Part shown: piece by piece, positions 16,395 through 24,855 of the stretch
How the letters are laid out: the number at the start of each line of letters is the position of its first letter
Numbering within the stretch: position 1 is the stretch's first letter
Origin: Amycolatopsis sp. FBCC-B4732
Lineage (GTDB): Bacteria > Actinomycetota > Actinomycetes > Mycobacteriales > Pseudonocardiaceae
Length of the DNA stretch: 64,000 bases
NCBI RefSeq assembly: GCF_023008405.1
Contig: NZ_CP095376.1
Coordinates: forward strand, 8,536,501-8,600,500
Reading direction: 5' to 3'
The notes under the pieces: generated by a model
Told to the model about the DNA's origin: nothing
Databases searched by the model: none
The model's input: the letters and a program-made list of their open reading frames with translations, nothing else
Made by a program: the position numbers and the translations under genes

Positions 16395-16490
16395 TCAGCG
16401 CCGGTCGGACGACGCGCGACACAGGCTGCTGCGGACGCGGCAGAGGTCTACTGCGCGTCGCTGCGTGAGGAACGTGCTCAGCCTGGTCAC
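16395..16490 (-). CDS. Cysteine-containing leader peptide upstream of sulfurtransferase operon
   Basis: A 31-codon frame from GTG 16490 to TGA 16395, encoding VTRLSTFLTQRR, then AVDLCRVRSSLCR and a basic tail. It matches the pattern of actinobacterial putative leader peptides that precede sulfur-metabolism genes: R-R-x-V-D-L-C-R-V-x-S-x-L-C-R, with Cys17 and Cys24. TACGCT 7 bases before the GTG resembles a -10 box, so the message could be leaderless. It lies 81 bases upstream of DUF4395, room for an attenuator. In mycobacteria the same locus has a Cys-rich leader acting as a cysteine-responsive attenuator. Confidence 0.75.
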   Translation of the reverse strand: MTRLSTFLTQRRAVDLCRVRSSLCRASSDRR

Positions 16491-16575
16491 GGGTGCGAGC
16501 GTACCCAGCTCTCCCTCAGGGTGGGAACCACGTTCACACTCTGGGAGAAATCCCAATTCATGGGAAGGTGCCTGG

Positions 16576-17004
16576 TCAGGGCGTCCGAGTCGTGAGATGC
16601 GGCTGCAACGCGGCCAGCAGCTCGGGTCCTTTCGGGACCCCGCCGACGCGCAGCAGCTCCCGGCCGTCCGGGGTCAGCGCGATCGTGGTCGGCGTCCGCA
16701 GCACGGCCAGCGACTGCGCGACCTCCGGCTGGTTCGTGACGTCGAGTTCGACGTGGTGCAGGCCGTCGGTCCGCTCGGCGAGCGGGGCGAGGACGGCCTT
16801 CGCGTGCCGGCAGGGCGCGCAGAAGGTGGTGGAGATCTGGACCAGCGTCACGGCGGACGCCGGGTCGAGGGCGGCGGCGACGGGACCGGGCAGCTCACGC
16901 ACTGCGGGCTTCGCCTCGCGCACGCGCCCGTTGCGGGCCTTCAGCAGGACACCGACGGCCGCGGCGGCCACCAGCGTCGCCGCGAGCACCCACAGTCCCG
17001 TCAC
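16576..17004 (-). CDS. Membrane-anchored thioredoxin-like protein
   Basis: A 142-residue thioredoxin fold with an N-terminal signal anchor (residues 3-21) and the redox motif Cys62-Ala-Pro-Cys65 in TTFCAPCRHAK. The cis-Pro region follows in LRTPTTIALTP. It is likely tethered to the membrane and works on exported or membrane thiols. It lies upstream of the sulfurtransferase leader on the same strand, 85 bases from the leader start, so it may belong to the same sulfur locus. GTG at 17004 is 12 bases after the LmeA-like stop. Confidence 0.87.
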   Translation of the reverse strand: MTGLWVLAATLVAAAAVGVLLKARNGRVREAKPAVRELPGPVAAALDPASAVTLVQISTTFCAPCRHAKAVLAPLAERTDGLHHVELDVTNQPEVAQSLAVLRTPTTIALTPDGRELLRVGGVPKGPELLAALQPHLTTRTP

Positions 17005-17016
17005 CGCACCGCTCCT

Positions 17017-17913
17017 CTACTTGCTCAGGTCCGCGAAGGACACATTGGTCGCTTCGCCCTTGATCGTGACCGATCCGCTCTGCACCCGCACGCCGGTCGG
17101 GGTGACCGACAGCGGCAGGTCCTTCGTGCTGATCGACGCCTTGAAGTTCGGCAGCAGCGCCTTCTGCACCGCCGCGGGGACGACCGTGGTCTCCTGGTCG
17201 TTCCCGAACTGCAGCCGCTTGGGGATGAAGTTGATCGTCCCGCCCTTCGCGTCGGCTTCGATCATCGCGAAGCAGAAGATTTCCAGATCCTTGCCCGCGA
17301 ACTGAAGGTGTCCCGAAATGCGGACACCGGTGCTCGACTCGTCGACGGGCTGGCCGTCGGCCCCGGTCGTGGTGGTCGGCGCCGGCTCGCTCTGGCCGGC
17401 GTCGCCGTTCTCGACGTAGTCGGTGCTCGACGGCTCGATCCGCAGGTCCTTGATCTTGTCCAGCGGCGAGAGGCGGGCCAGGTCGGCGGCCTTGATGGTG
17501 ACCGCGCCGGTCAGCTCGCCGATGGTGATCGCCTTCGTGTTGCCCGAGGTGAGGTCGGACAGCGGCGCCGAGACGTTCTCCAGCTCGGCGTTCACCGCGA
17601 CGTCCTGGAGCTTGTCCGCGACCGGGATGCCGGCGGCGGACACGCTGATGTGACTGTAGTCACCACCGAGTGCCTGCGTGAGGAACGGGAAGCCGTGGAT
17701 CGTCACCGACGGGTCGTCGGTCAGCTGCAGCTGCGTGCGGGCCTTCTGCGAGATCATGTGCTCGGCGTACGCGGCGGCCCCGAAATCGGCGCCGACCAGC
17801 AACAGCACCAGGACGACCAGTGCGATCACCCAGCGCCGGGCCCGGCGTCCGCGGCGCCGCGCGTCCGGCGTCGGTCCGGGTCGGTCGTCCCGGGTCACGG
17901 GCCTGCTCACCAT
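17017..17913 (-). CDS. DUF2993 / LmeA-like phospholipid-binding protein
   Basis: A 298-residue exported protein with a basic N-terminus (RRRGRRARR) and one membrane helix or uncleaved signal (ALVVLVLLLVGADFGAAAY). A long beta-rich DUF2993 domain follows, rich in conserved Thr, Val and Ile. Mycobacterial LmeA binds phospholipid and supports lipomannan maturation; the same envelope role is inferred here. The variable insert around residues 185-210 is rich in Thr, Asp and Gly. ATG at 17913 has AGGAG about 10 bases upstream. It is divergent from glnR. Confidence 0.83.
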   Translation of the reverse strand: MVSRPVTRDDRPGPTPDARRRGRRARRWVIALVVLVLLLVGADFGAAAYAEHMISQKARTQLQLTDDPSVTIHGFPFLTQALGGDYSHISVSAAGIPVADKLQDVAVNAELENVSAPLSDLTSGNTKAITIGELTGAVTIKAADLARLSPLDKIKDLRIEPSSTDYVENGDAGQSEPAPTTTTGADGQPVDESSTGVRISGHLQFAGKDLEIFCFAMIEADAKGGTINFIPKRLQFGNDQETTVVPAAVQKALLPNFKASISTKDLPLSVTPTGVRVQSGSVTIKGEATNVSFADLSK

Positions 17914-17963
17914 CGCGTCCGTACTCCTGTTCGTCGGGTCCACCGGGGTTTCTCCAGGTGTGA

Positions 17964-18809
<846 letters not shown>

Positions 18810-18876
18810 CACCACCACACTTCTCAGGACGCGGCGAGAACCGTCGCGTTGCCTCTCCCGCGGGTACGGTCGCAGG

Positions 18877-19782
18877 GTGAGTGGTGAAGGCGAGTGGCGG
18901 CAGGAACTGGACGAAAAGCAGCTCGAGGACGTCCGCGGGCTGCTGCTGGCCGTCCGCGAGGCCGACGGGCGGCCCGAGGTGGCGTCCGAAGGCCCGCTGC
19001 CCGGCGAGTTCGACGGCGGTGAACACCTCGTCGCCTGCATCGACGGCGATGTCGTCGGCTACGCCCACGTCGACACCACCGGTGACTCCTTCGGGCACCA
19101 GGTCGCGGAGCTCTTCGTGCACCCGGCCCACCGCAACCGCGGCTACGGCGCGAAGCTGCTTCAGGCGCTCGACGAGCGTGCCGCGGTCGGCTTCCGGATC
19201 TGGGCGCACGGCGACCACCCCGCCGCGCGGAAGCTGGCGCTGAAGACCGGCCTGGAGCGCAAGCGCGAGCTGCTGATCCTGCACACCGACGTCGAGGGCG
19301 CGGACTGGCCCGAGCCGGTGCTGCGCGACGGCGTCTCGCTGCGGACGTTCGTGCCGGGGCAGGACGAGGACGCCGTCGTCCGGGTGAACGCGCGGGCCTT
19401 CGACTGGCACCCCGAGCAGGGCGCGCTGACCGCCGACGACATCCGCGCCGACGAGCGCCGGCCGTGGTTCGACCCCGAGGGCTTCTTCCTCGCGGAAGAG
19501 CGCGGCGAAGTCATCGGCTTCCACTGGACGAAGGTGCACGAGGCCACCCCGGGCCGGTTCGGCGGCGAGCGCGTCGGCGAGGTCTACGTCGTCGGCGTCG
19601 ACCCGGCGGCGCAGGGCGGCGGGCTCGGCCGGGCGCTGACCCTCGCCGGGCTGCGGTACCTCGCGAGCCGGGGACTGGGCCAGATCATCCTGTACGTCGA
19701 GGGCGACAACGCCCCGGCGCTCGCCGTCTACACGAAGCTCGGGTTTTCCCGTCACGAAACCGACGTCCAGTACGGTCGGTGA
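18877..19782 (+). CDS. mshD: Mycothiol synthase
   Basis: Acetylates Cys-GlcN-inositol with acetyl-CoA, the last step of mycothiol synthesis. The 301 residues are two GNAT domains in tandem. Acetyl-CoA loops are HRNRGYGAKLL near residue 88 and AQGGGLGRAL near 247. The C-terminal domain has the conserved GEVYVVGVDP and FSRHETDVQY. The presence of this enzyme marks the organism as a mycothiol-using actinomycete. GTG at 18877 lies 67 bases from glnR. The following 225 bases carry the pst promoter. Confidence 0.95.
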   Translation: MSGEGEWRQELDEKQLEDVRGLLLAVREADGRPEVASEGPLPGEFDGGEHLVACIDGDVVGYAHVDTTGDSFGHQVAELFVHPAHRNRGYGAKLLQALDERAAVGFRIWAHGDHPAARKLALKTGLERKRELLILHTDVEGADWPEPVLRDGVSLRTFVPGQDEDAVVRVNARAFDWHPEQGALTADDIRADERRPWFDPEGFFLAEERGEVIGFHWTKVHEATPGRFGGERVGEVYVVGVDPAAQGGGLGRALTLAGLRYLASRGLGQIILYVEGDNAPALAVYTKLGFSRHETDVQYGR

Positions 19783-19890
19783 CCACGGTGGACGGGGTGC
19801 GAGCACCTCGTCACGGTGTGCGAACGCGCAGGTCACGGCGCGGACACGGCACCCTATCGGGGTAGTAGCACTGCTCACATCCGGAGCCTT

Positions 19891-19912
19891 GTTCACTTTT
19901 CGTTCACCTGGA
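19891..19912 (+). promoter_or_regulatory. PHO box upstream of pstS
   Basis: Two adjacent 11-base direct repeats, GTTCACTTTTC (19891-19901) and GTTCACCTGGA (19902-19912), match the GTTCAC-type direct-repeat unit bound by PhoP in actinomycetes. A TAATGT at 19940-19945 can serve as -10, which places the boxes just upstream of the -35 zone as for an activated promoter. Expected response is induction of pstSCAB under phosphate shortage. Confidence 0.82.
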
Positions 19913-20007
19913 CAGGGGCGACCGTCCACCGGCGCTGCCTAATGTCCGGATCCGGCGCGGCAGCACGCCGCGACGACCCGGTCAAGCTCCTGATGGAGGA
20001 AACAGCA

Positions 20008-21138
20008 GTGAAGATCATGCGGCCCCTGAGCGCGGTGGGCATCGTCGCGAGCGCCGCCCTCGTGCTCGCCGCCTGTGGTTCCGACCCCGCGGCGACCAAC
20101 AGCGGCAGCTCGAACTCGGCTTCGGCGCCCGCTGCGACCGGCACCGCCGCCGTGGAGTGCGGTGGCAAGAGCCCGCTCTCCGCGGAAGGTTCGTCGGCGC
20201 AGAAGAACGCCATCGACATCTTCACGCAGCAGTACAGCAAGAAGTGCGCGGGCCAGCAGGTCAACTACAACCCGAGTGGCTCGGGCGCCGGCGTCAAGCA
20301 GTTCAACGCCAACCAGATCGACTTCGGCGGCTCGGACTCGCCGATCAAGGACGCCGACGCCGCGGCCGCCAAGGCCCGCTGCGCCAGCGACGCCTGGAAC
20401 ATCCCGCTGGTCGTCGGCCCGATCGCGGTCGCCTACAAGCTGTCCGGTGTGGACAAGCTGACGCTGACCCCGTCGGTGACCGCCAAGATCTTCAGCGGTG
20501 GCATCACCAAGTGGAACGACCCGGCCATCAAGGCGGTCAAGGGCAACGAGAGCCTGAACCTGCCGGACAAGGCCATCCAGGTCGTCTCCCGCGCCGACGA
20601 GTCGGGCACCACCGACAACTTCCAGAAGTACCTTGGCGCGGCCGCGAAGGCGGACTGGACCAAGGGTGCCGGCAAGAAGTTCAACGGTGGCGTCGGCAAC
20701 GGTGCGCAGGGCTCCAACGGTGTCGCGACCGCGGTGAAGGCCTCCGACGGCGGCATCACCTACGTCGAGGGCGCGTTCGCCAAGGACGGCCTGACCCCGG
20801 CCCTCATCGACAGCGGCTCCGGCGGTGTCGAGCTCAACGCGGCGAACGTGGCGAAGTCCCTGGACGCGGCGAAGTTCCTCAAGGACGGCTCGAACGACCT
20901 CGCGCTCGACCTCAACGGCATCTACGCCAGCAACACCGCGGGTGCCTACCCGCTGCTGCTGACGACCTACGAGATCGTCTGCTCGAAGTACGCGAACCCG
21001 GATGTCGCGAAGGCCGTCAAGGCGTTCCTGACGGTGGCCGCCACCGACGGTCAGCAGCCGCTGTCCGCCAAGGGCTACGTGCCGATCCCGCAGTCGCTGC
21101 AGACCAAGGTCCTGGCCGCCGTCAAGGCGATCTCCTGA
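20008..21138 (+). CDS. pstS: Phosphate ABC transporter substrate-binding lipoprotein
   Basis: High-affinity phosphate-binding lipoprotein outside the membrane. The 376 residues start with a lipoprotein signal ending LVLAAC (Cys23 as lipid anchor). A Ser/Ala/Thr spacer comes next, then the PstS fold. Phosphate-contact motifs are AEGSSAQKNA, NPSGSGAG, DFGGSDSPI and RADESGTTDNF. GTG at 20008 is preferred because GGAGG lies 7-8 bases upstream; longer frames run into the promoter. It is the first gene of pstSCAB behind a PHO box. A 51-base gap separates it from pstC. Confidence 0.96.
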   Translation: MKIMRPLSAVGIVASAALVLAACGSDPAATNSGSSNSASAPAATGTAAVECGGKSPLSAEGSSAQKNAIDIFTQQYSKKCAGQQVNYNPSGSGAGVKQFNANQIDFGGSDSPIKDADAAAAKARCASDAWNIPLVVGPIAVAYKLSGVDKLTLTPSVTAKIFSGGITKWNDPAIKAVKGNESLNLPDKAIQVVSRADESGTTDNFQKYLGAAAKADWTKGAGKKFNGGVGNGAQGSNGVATAVKASDGGITYVEGAFAKDGLTPALIDSGSGGVELNAANVAKSLDAAKFLKDGSNDLALDLNGIYASNTAGAYPLLLTTYEIVCSKYANPDVAKAVKAFLTVAATDGQQPLSAKGYVPIPQSLQTKVLAAVKAIS

Positions 21139-21189
21139 ACCGGCATTGCGACTGACATCCGAGTGATAGAGGCTGGTCAGAAGTAGCTG

Positions 21190-22263
21190 ATGAGCGAGTC
21201 ATCCTCGACGCGAACGCCCACCGGCGACCCCGGTGGGCGTTCGTCGTCCGCCACGACGCCCCCGGAGGTCCCGATTTCGGAGCAACCAGCCCCGCCGGCG
21301 GCGCCGCAGCCGCCCGCGGGCGAGAAAGCGAAGAAGGTGCGGCCCGGTGACCGCATCTTCCAGAACCTGACCACCGGGGCCGGGATCTTCGTCGTCGCCC
21401 TGATCGGCCTGATCGGGCTCTTCCTGCTCATCCAGGCGATCCCGGCGCTGCAGGCCGACAAGGCCAACTTCCTCACCAACCACGGCTGGTCGACCAACGA
21501 CCCGGCGAACATGTCGTTCGGCATCCTCGACCTGCTCGAGGTCACCGTGGCGACCTCGGTCGTGGCCCTGATCATCGCGATGCCGGTCTCCCTGGGCATC
21601 GCCCTGTTCCTGACCCAGTACGCGCCGAAGCGGCTCGCGCGGCCGTTCGCGTACGTCATCGACCTGCTCGCCGCGGTGCCGTCGATCATCTTCGGTCTCT
21701 GGGGCATCCTCGTCTTCGCCCCGGCGATCGAGCCGTTCTCGCAGTGGATCAACGACACGTTCTCGTGGTTCCCGCTGCTGGCCCCCGGCAACGTCGCGCC
21801 GAGCGTGCGCGGCACGATCTTCACCGCCGGCATCGTGCTGGCCGTGATGATCCTGCCGATCATCACCTCGCTCTCGCGTGAGGTCTTCGAGCGCACGCCG
21901 ACCCCGCACATGGAGGGCGCGCTCGCGCTCGGCGCCACCCGCTGGGAGGTCATCCGCACCACGGTGCTCCCGTTCGGCAAGGCCGGGTACGTGGGCGCGT
22001 CCATGCTCGGCCTCGGCCGGGCACTGGGTGAGACGATCGCGCTGGCCGTGATCCTGCTGATCCCGCAGGGCAAGAACTTCGACTGGAGCCTCTTCGACGG
22101 CGGCGCCACCTTCGCCTCGAAGATCGCCGCCAACTACAGCGAGTTCAACAACGAGATCTCGGCCGGCGCGTACATCGCGGCCGGCCTGGTGCTGTTCGTG
22201 CTCACGTTCCTCGTCAACTTCGCGGCGCGGTCCGTCATCGGCAAGAAGGGAGACCGAGCATGA
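21190..22263 (+). CDS. pstC: Phosphate ABC transporter permease
   Basis: Inner-membrane channel subunit of the phosphate importer. The 357 residues have a Pro-rich cytoplasmic N-terminus of about 55 residues and then six membrane helices. The ABC-coupling loop ALALGATRWEVIRTTVLPFGKAG contacts PstB. VPSIIFGLWG is typical of PstC. The 51 bases before it hold a weak inverted repeat (actgac...gtcag) that may adjust pstS to pstC message ratio. The stop overlaps pstA by ATGA. Confidence 0.95.
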   Translation: MSESSSTRTPTGDPGGRSSSATTPPEVPISEQPAPPAAPQPPAGEKAKKVRPGDRIFQNLTTGAGIFVVALIGLIGLFLLIQAIPALQADKANFLTNHGWSTNDPANMSFGILDLLEVTVATSVVALIIAMPVSLGIALFLTQYAPKRLARPFAYVIDLLAAVPSIIFGLWGILVFAPAIEPFSQWINDTFSWFPLLAPGNVAPSVRGTIFTAGIVLAVMILPIITSLSREVFERTPTPHMEGALALGATRWEVIRTTVLPFGKAGYVGASMLGLGRALGETIALAVILLIPQGKNFDWSLFDGGATFASKIAANYSEFNNEISAGAYIAAGLVLFVLTFLVNFAARSVIGKKGDRA

Positions 22264-23174
22264 CCACCACGCTCGAAGCCCCGGCCACGACCCCCGCGTT
22301 CCAGCAGGTCAGCCTGGCCCGCAAGGTCAAAAACGGCGTCGCGACCACGCTGGTCTGGCTGTCGTTCCTGATCGCCGTCGTCCCGCTGGTCTGGGTGCTG
22401 TACACGGTCATCGCGAACGGCATCAAGCGCATCCCGTACTCCAACTGGTGGTCGCAGGACCTGGGCAACTTCCTGTCCGACGAGGTCGGCGGCGGCGTGC
22501 TGCACGCCATCATCGGCAGCCTGCTGCAGGGTCTGGTCTGTGCGGTCATCGCGGTGCCGATCGGCATGCTCGTCGCGATCTACCTCGTCGAGTACGGCCG
22601 CGGCAAGCTCGCCAAGGCCACCACGTTCATGGTGGACATCCTCTCCGGTGTCCCCTCGATCGTCGCGGCGCTGTTCATCTACGCGCTCTGGATCACCACG
22701 TTCGGCCTGCCGCGCAGCGGTTTCGCCGTGTCGCTGGCCCTGGTGCTGCTGATGATCCCGGTGGTCGTCCGCTCGTCGGAAGAGATGCTGCGGATCGTCC
22801 CGGACGACCTGCGTGAGGCCTCCTACGCGCTGGGCGTGCCGAAGTGGAAGACGATCATGAAGATCGTGCTCCCGACGGCGATGTCCGGCATCGTCGGCGG
22901 CGTCATGATGGCGCTGGCCCGCGTGATGGGCGAGACCGCGCCGCTGCTGGTCCTGGTCGGCTACTCCGCCTACACGAACTGGGACATCTTCAGCGGCGAG
23001 CAGGCGGCGCTCCCGCTGCTGATGAACAACGAGCGCGTCACCAACTCGATGGATCCCGGCTCGGTCGGCTTCGACCGGATCTGGGGCGCCGCACTGACCC
23101 TGGTGATCATCATCGCGCTGATCAACCTCCTCGCCACCGTGTTCGCGCGCCTCGTCGCCCCGAAGAAGAAGTGA
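22260..23174 (+). CDS. pstA: Phosphate ABC transporter permease
   Basis: Second membrane subunit of the Pst importer, 304 residues with six helices. The coupling loop reads [21 protein letters not shown], and the family segment is [16 protein letters not shown]. The ATG overlaps the pstC stop. PstB follows after 10 bases with its own ribosome site. Length and order are standard. Confidence 0.95.
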   Translation: MTTTLEAPATTPAFQQVSLARKVKNGVATTLVWLSFLIAVVPLVWVLYTVIANGIKRIPYSNWWSQDLGNFLSDEVGGGVLHAIIGSLLQGLVCAVIAVPIGMLVAIYLVEYGRGKLAKATTFMVDILSGVPSIVAALFIYALWITTFGLPRSGFAVSLALVLLMIPVVVRSSEEMLRIVPDDLREASYALGVPKWKTIMKIVLPTAMSGIVGGVMMALARVMGETAPLLVLVGYSAYTNWDIFSGEQAALPLLMNNERVTNSMDPGSVGFDRIWGAALTLVIIIALINLLATVFARLVAPKKK

Positions 23175-23184
23175 GCTGTTCCTG

Positions 23185-23961
23185 ATGGCCAAACGACTCG
23201 ATGTCAAGGACGTCGACATCTACTACGGCAAGTTCCACGCCGTGGACGGTGTCACCCTCTCCGTGCCACCGCGCAACGTCACCGCGTTCATCGGCCCGTC
23301 GGGCTGCGGCAAGTCGACGGTGCTGCGCACGCTCAACCGCATGCACGAGGTCATCCCCGGCGCCCGCGTCGACGGCCAGGTGCTGCTCGACGGCGAGGAC
23401 ATCTACGCGTCGGCGGTCGACCCGGTCCAGGTCCGCCGCACGATCGGCATGGTTTTCCAGCGCCCCAACCCGTTCCCGACGATGTCCATCAAGGACAACG
23501 TCGTCGCGGGCCTGAAGCTCGGTGGCACCAAGGGCAAGAAGACCCTCGACGACATCGCCGAGCGCGCCCTGCGCGGCGCGAACCTGTGGAACGAGGTCAA
23601 GGACCGCCTCAACAAACCGGGCGGCGGCCTGTCGGGCGGTCAGCAGCAGCGGCTCTGCATCGCCCGCGCGATCGCGGTCCAGCCGGACGTCCTGCTGATG
23701 GACGAACCGTGCTCGGCGCTGGACCCGATTTCGACGCTCGCGATCGAGGACCTGATCGGGGAGCTGAAGAAGGACTACACGATCGTCATCGTCACGCACA
23801 ACATGCAGCAGGCAGCGCGGGTTTCCGACCAGACGGCGTTCTTCAACCTCGCCGGCGTCGGGCAGCCGGGCCGGCTGGTGGAGCTCAACGACACGGAGAA
23901 GATCTTCTCCAACCCGGACGAAAAGGCCACGGAGGATTACATTTCCGGCCGCTTCGGCTGA
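23185..23961 (+). CDS. pstB: Phosphate ABC transporter ATPase
   Basis: ATP-hydrolysing subunit of the Pst system, 258 residues. Walker [10 protein letters not shown] is near residue 35, the Q-loop sits in [13 protein letters not shown], the signature is [10 protein letters not shown] and Walker B is [12 protein letters not shown]. The H-loop reads IVTHNMQQA. All PstB-specific features are present. Transcription very likely ends at the perfect hairpin 17 bases after the stop. Confidence 0.97.
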   Translation: MAKRLDVKDVDIYYGKFHAVDGVTLSVPPRNVTAFIGPSGCGKSTVLRTLNRMHEVIPGARVDGQVLLDGEDIYASAVDPVQVRRTIGMVFQRPNPFPTMSIKDNVVAGLKLGGTKGKKTLDDIAERALRGANLWNEVKDRLNKPGGGLSGGQQQRLCIARAIAVQPDVLLMDEPCSALDPISTLAIEDLIGELKKDYTIVIVTHNMQQAARVSDQTAFFNLAGVGQPGRLVELNDTEKIFSNPDEKATEDYISGRFG

Positions 23962-23977
23962 GTAGTCGTTGTCGGGG

Positions 23978-24026
23978 AAGGCCTTTCTCGCCGGTGCTCG
24001 GGGTCGGCGAGAAAGGCCTTTCTTTT
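23978..24026 (+). terminator. Rho-independent terminator of pst operon
   Basis: Perfect 15-bp arms 23978-23992 (aaggcctttctcgcc) and 24006-24020 close a 13-base loop. They are followed by a T-rich tail (tctttt). It sits just after pstB. Confidence 0.88.
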
Positions 24027-24058
24027 GTCCAAAGTGGAGCGGTGCGGTGTCTTCCCGC

Positions 24059-24092
24059 AAAAAAAGGCCCCCGGCGCCGGCCGGGGGCCTTT
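24059..24092 (-). terminator. Terminator of phoU, minus strand
   Basis: Arms 24063-24074 (aaaggcccccgg) and 24081-24092 are perfect over 12 bp with a 6-base loop. A run of seven A on the plus strand (24059-24065) becomes the T-run for minus-strand transcripts leaving phoU. Together with the previous hairpin it insulates the convergent pst and phoU units. Confidence 0.85.
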
Positions 24093-24106
24093 CTCGTTGG
24101 TGCGGC

Positions 24107-24772
24107 TCAGATGTCGTCGTCCGAGCCGTAGCCCGGCATCTTGCCCGTGACCACGAAGATCATCCGCTTCGCGACCGACACCGCGTGGTCGGCGTAGCGC
24201 TCGTAGAAGCGGCCCAGCAGCGTCACGTCGACCGCCGCGGCGACGCCGTGCGGCCACTCGCGGTCCATCAGGACCGTGAAGAGGTGGCGGTGGATGTCGT
24301 CCACCTGGTCGTCGTCGGACTCGAGCGTCTTCGCCGCTTCGACGTCCTTCGTCTTGATGACCTGCTCGGTCGAGCGGGCCAGCTTCACCGCGACCTCGCC
24401 CATCTCGGCGAAGTACGGGCGCACGGCGTCGGGCAGCACCGGGTCGGGGTGGCGGCGCCGCGCGGCCTTCGCCACGTGCAGCGCCAGATCGCCCATCCGC
24501 TCCAGGCTTTCCGCGGCGTGGATCGCCGCGAGGACGGTGCGCAGATCGGTCGCCACAGGCGCCTGCAGGGCCAGCAGGGCGTACGCCTGCTCTTCGCACT
24601 GGGCGCGTGCGTCGTCGACCTTGGCGTCGTCGCTGATCACCTGCTCGGCGAGACTGAGATCGACCTCCAGCAGTGCCCTCGTGGCCCGCTCCATGGCGTC
24701 GGCGACCTGGACCGACATGGCGGCCAGGTTGACGGCGAGCTGTTCGAGTTCGACATGGTAAGCCTCACGCAT
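24107..24772 (-). CDS. phoU: Phosphate transport system regulator
   Basis: Two-repeat helical protein that links Pst transport to the PhoR/PhoP sensor system and represses phosphate uptake in excess. The 221 residues begin [20 protein letters not shown]. They contain the two metal-binding helical motifs [17 protein letters not shown] and [16 protein letters not shown] (E/D-R-x-D). Unlike in many bacteria it is transcribed convergently to pstSCAB, not as the last gene of that operon, which is usual in actinomycetes. PhoR and PhoP are not in this window. Confidence 0.94.
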   Translation of the reverse strand: MREAYHVELEQLAVNLAAMSVQVADAMERATRALLEVDLSLAEQVISDDAKVDDARAQCEEQAYALLALQAPVATDLRTVLAAIHAAESLERMGDLALHVAKAARRRHPDPVLPDAVRPYFAEMGEVAVKLARSTEQVIKTKDVEAAKTLESDDDQVDDIHRHLFTVLMDREWPHGVAAAVDVTLLGRFYERYADHAVSVAKRMIFVVTGKMPGYGSDDDI

Positions 24773-24855
24773 GGCCCAACCCTACGGCCAACCGTGACCA
24801 AACACCGCATCGCCGGGTGAACCGCACGTGAACCCGGTCTAACGATCCTCGCGGA

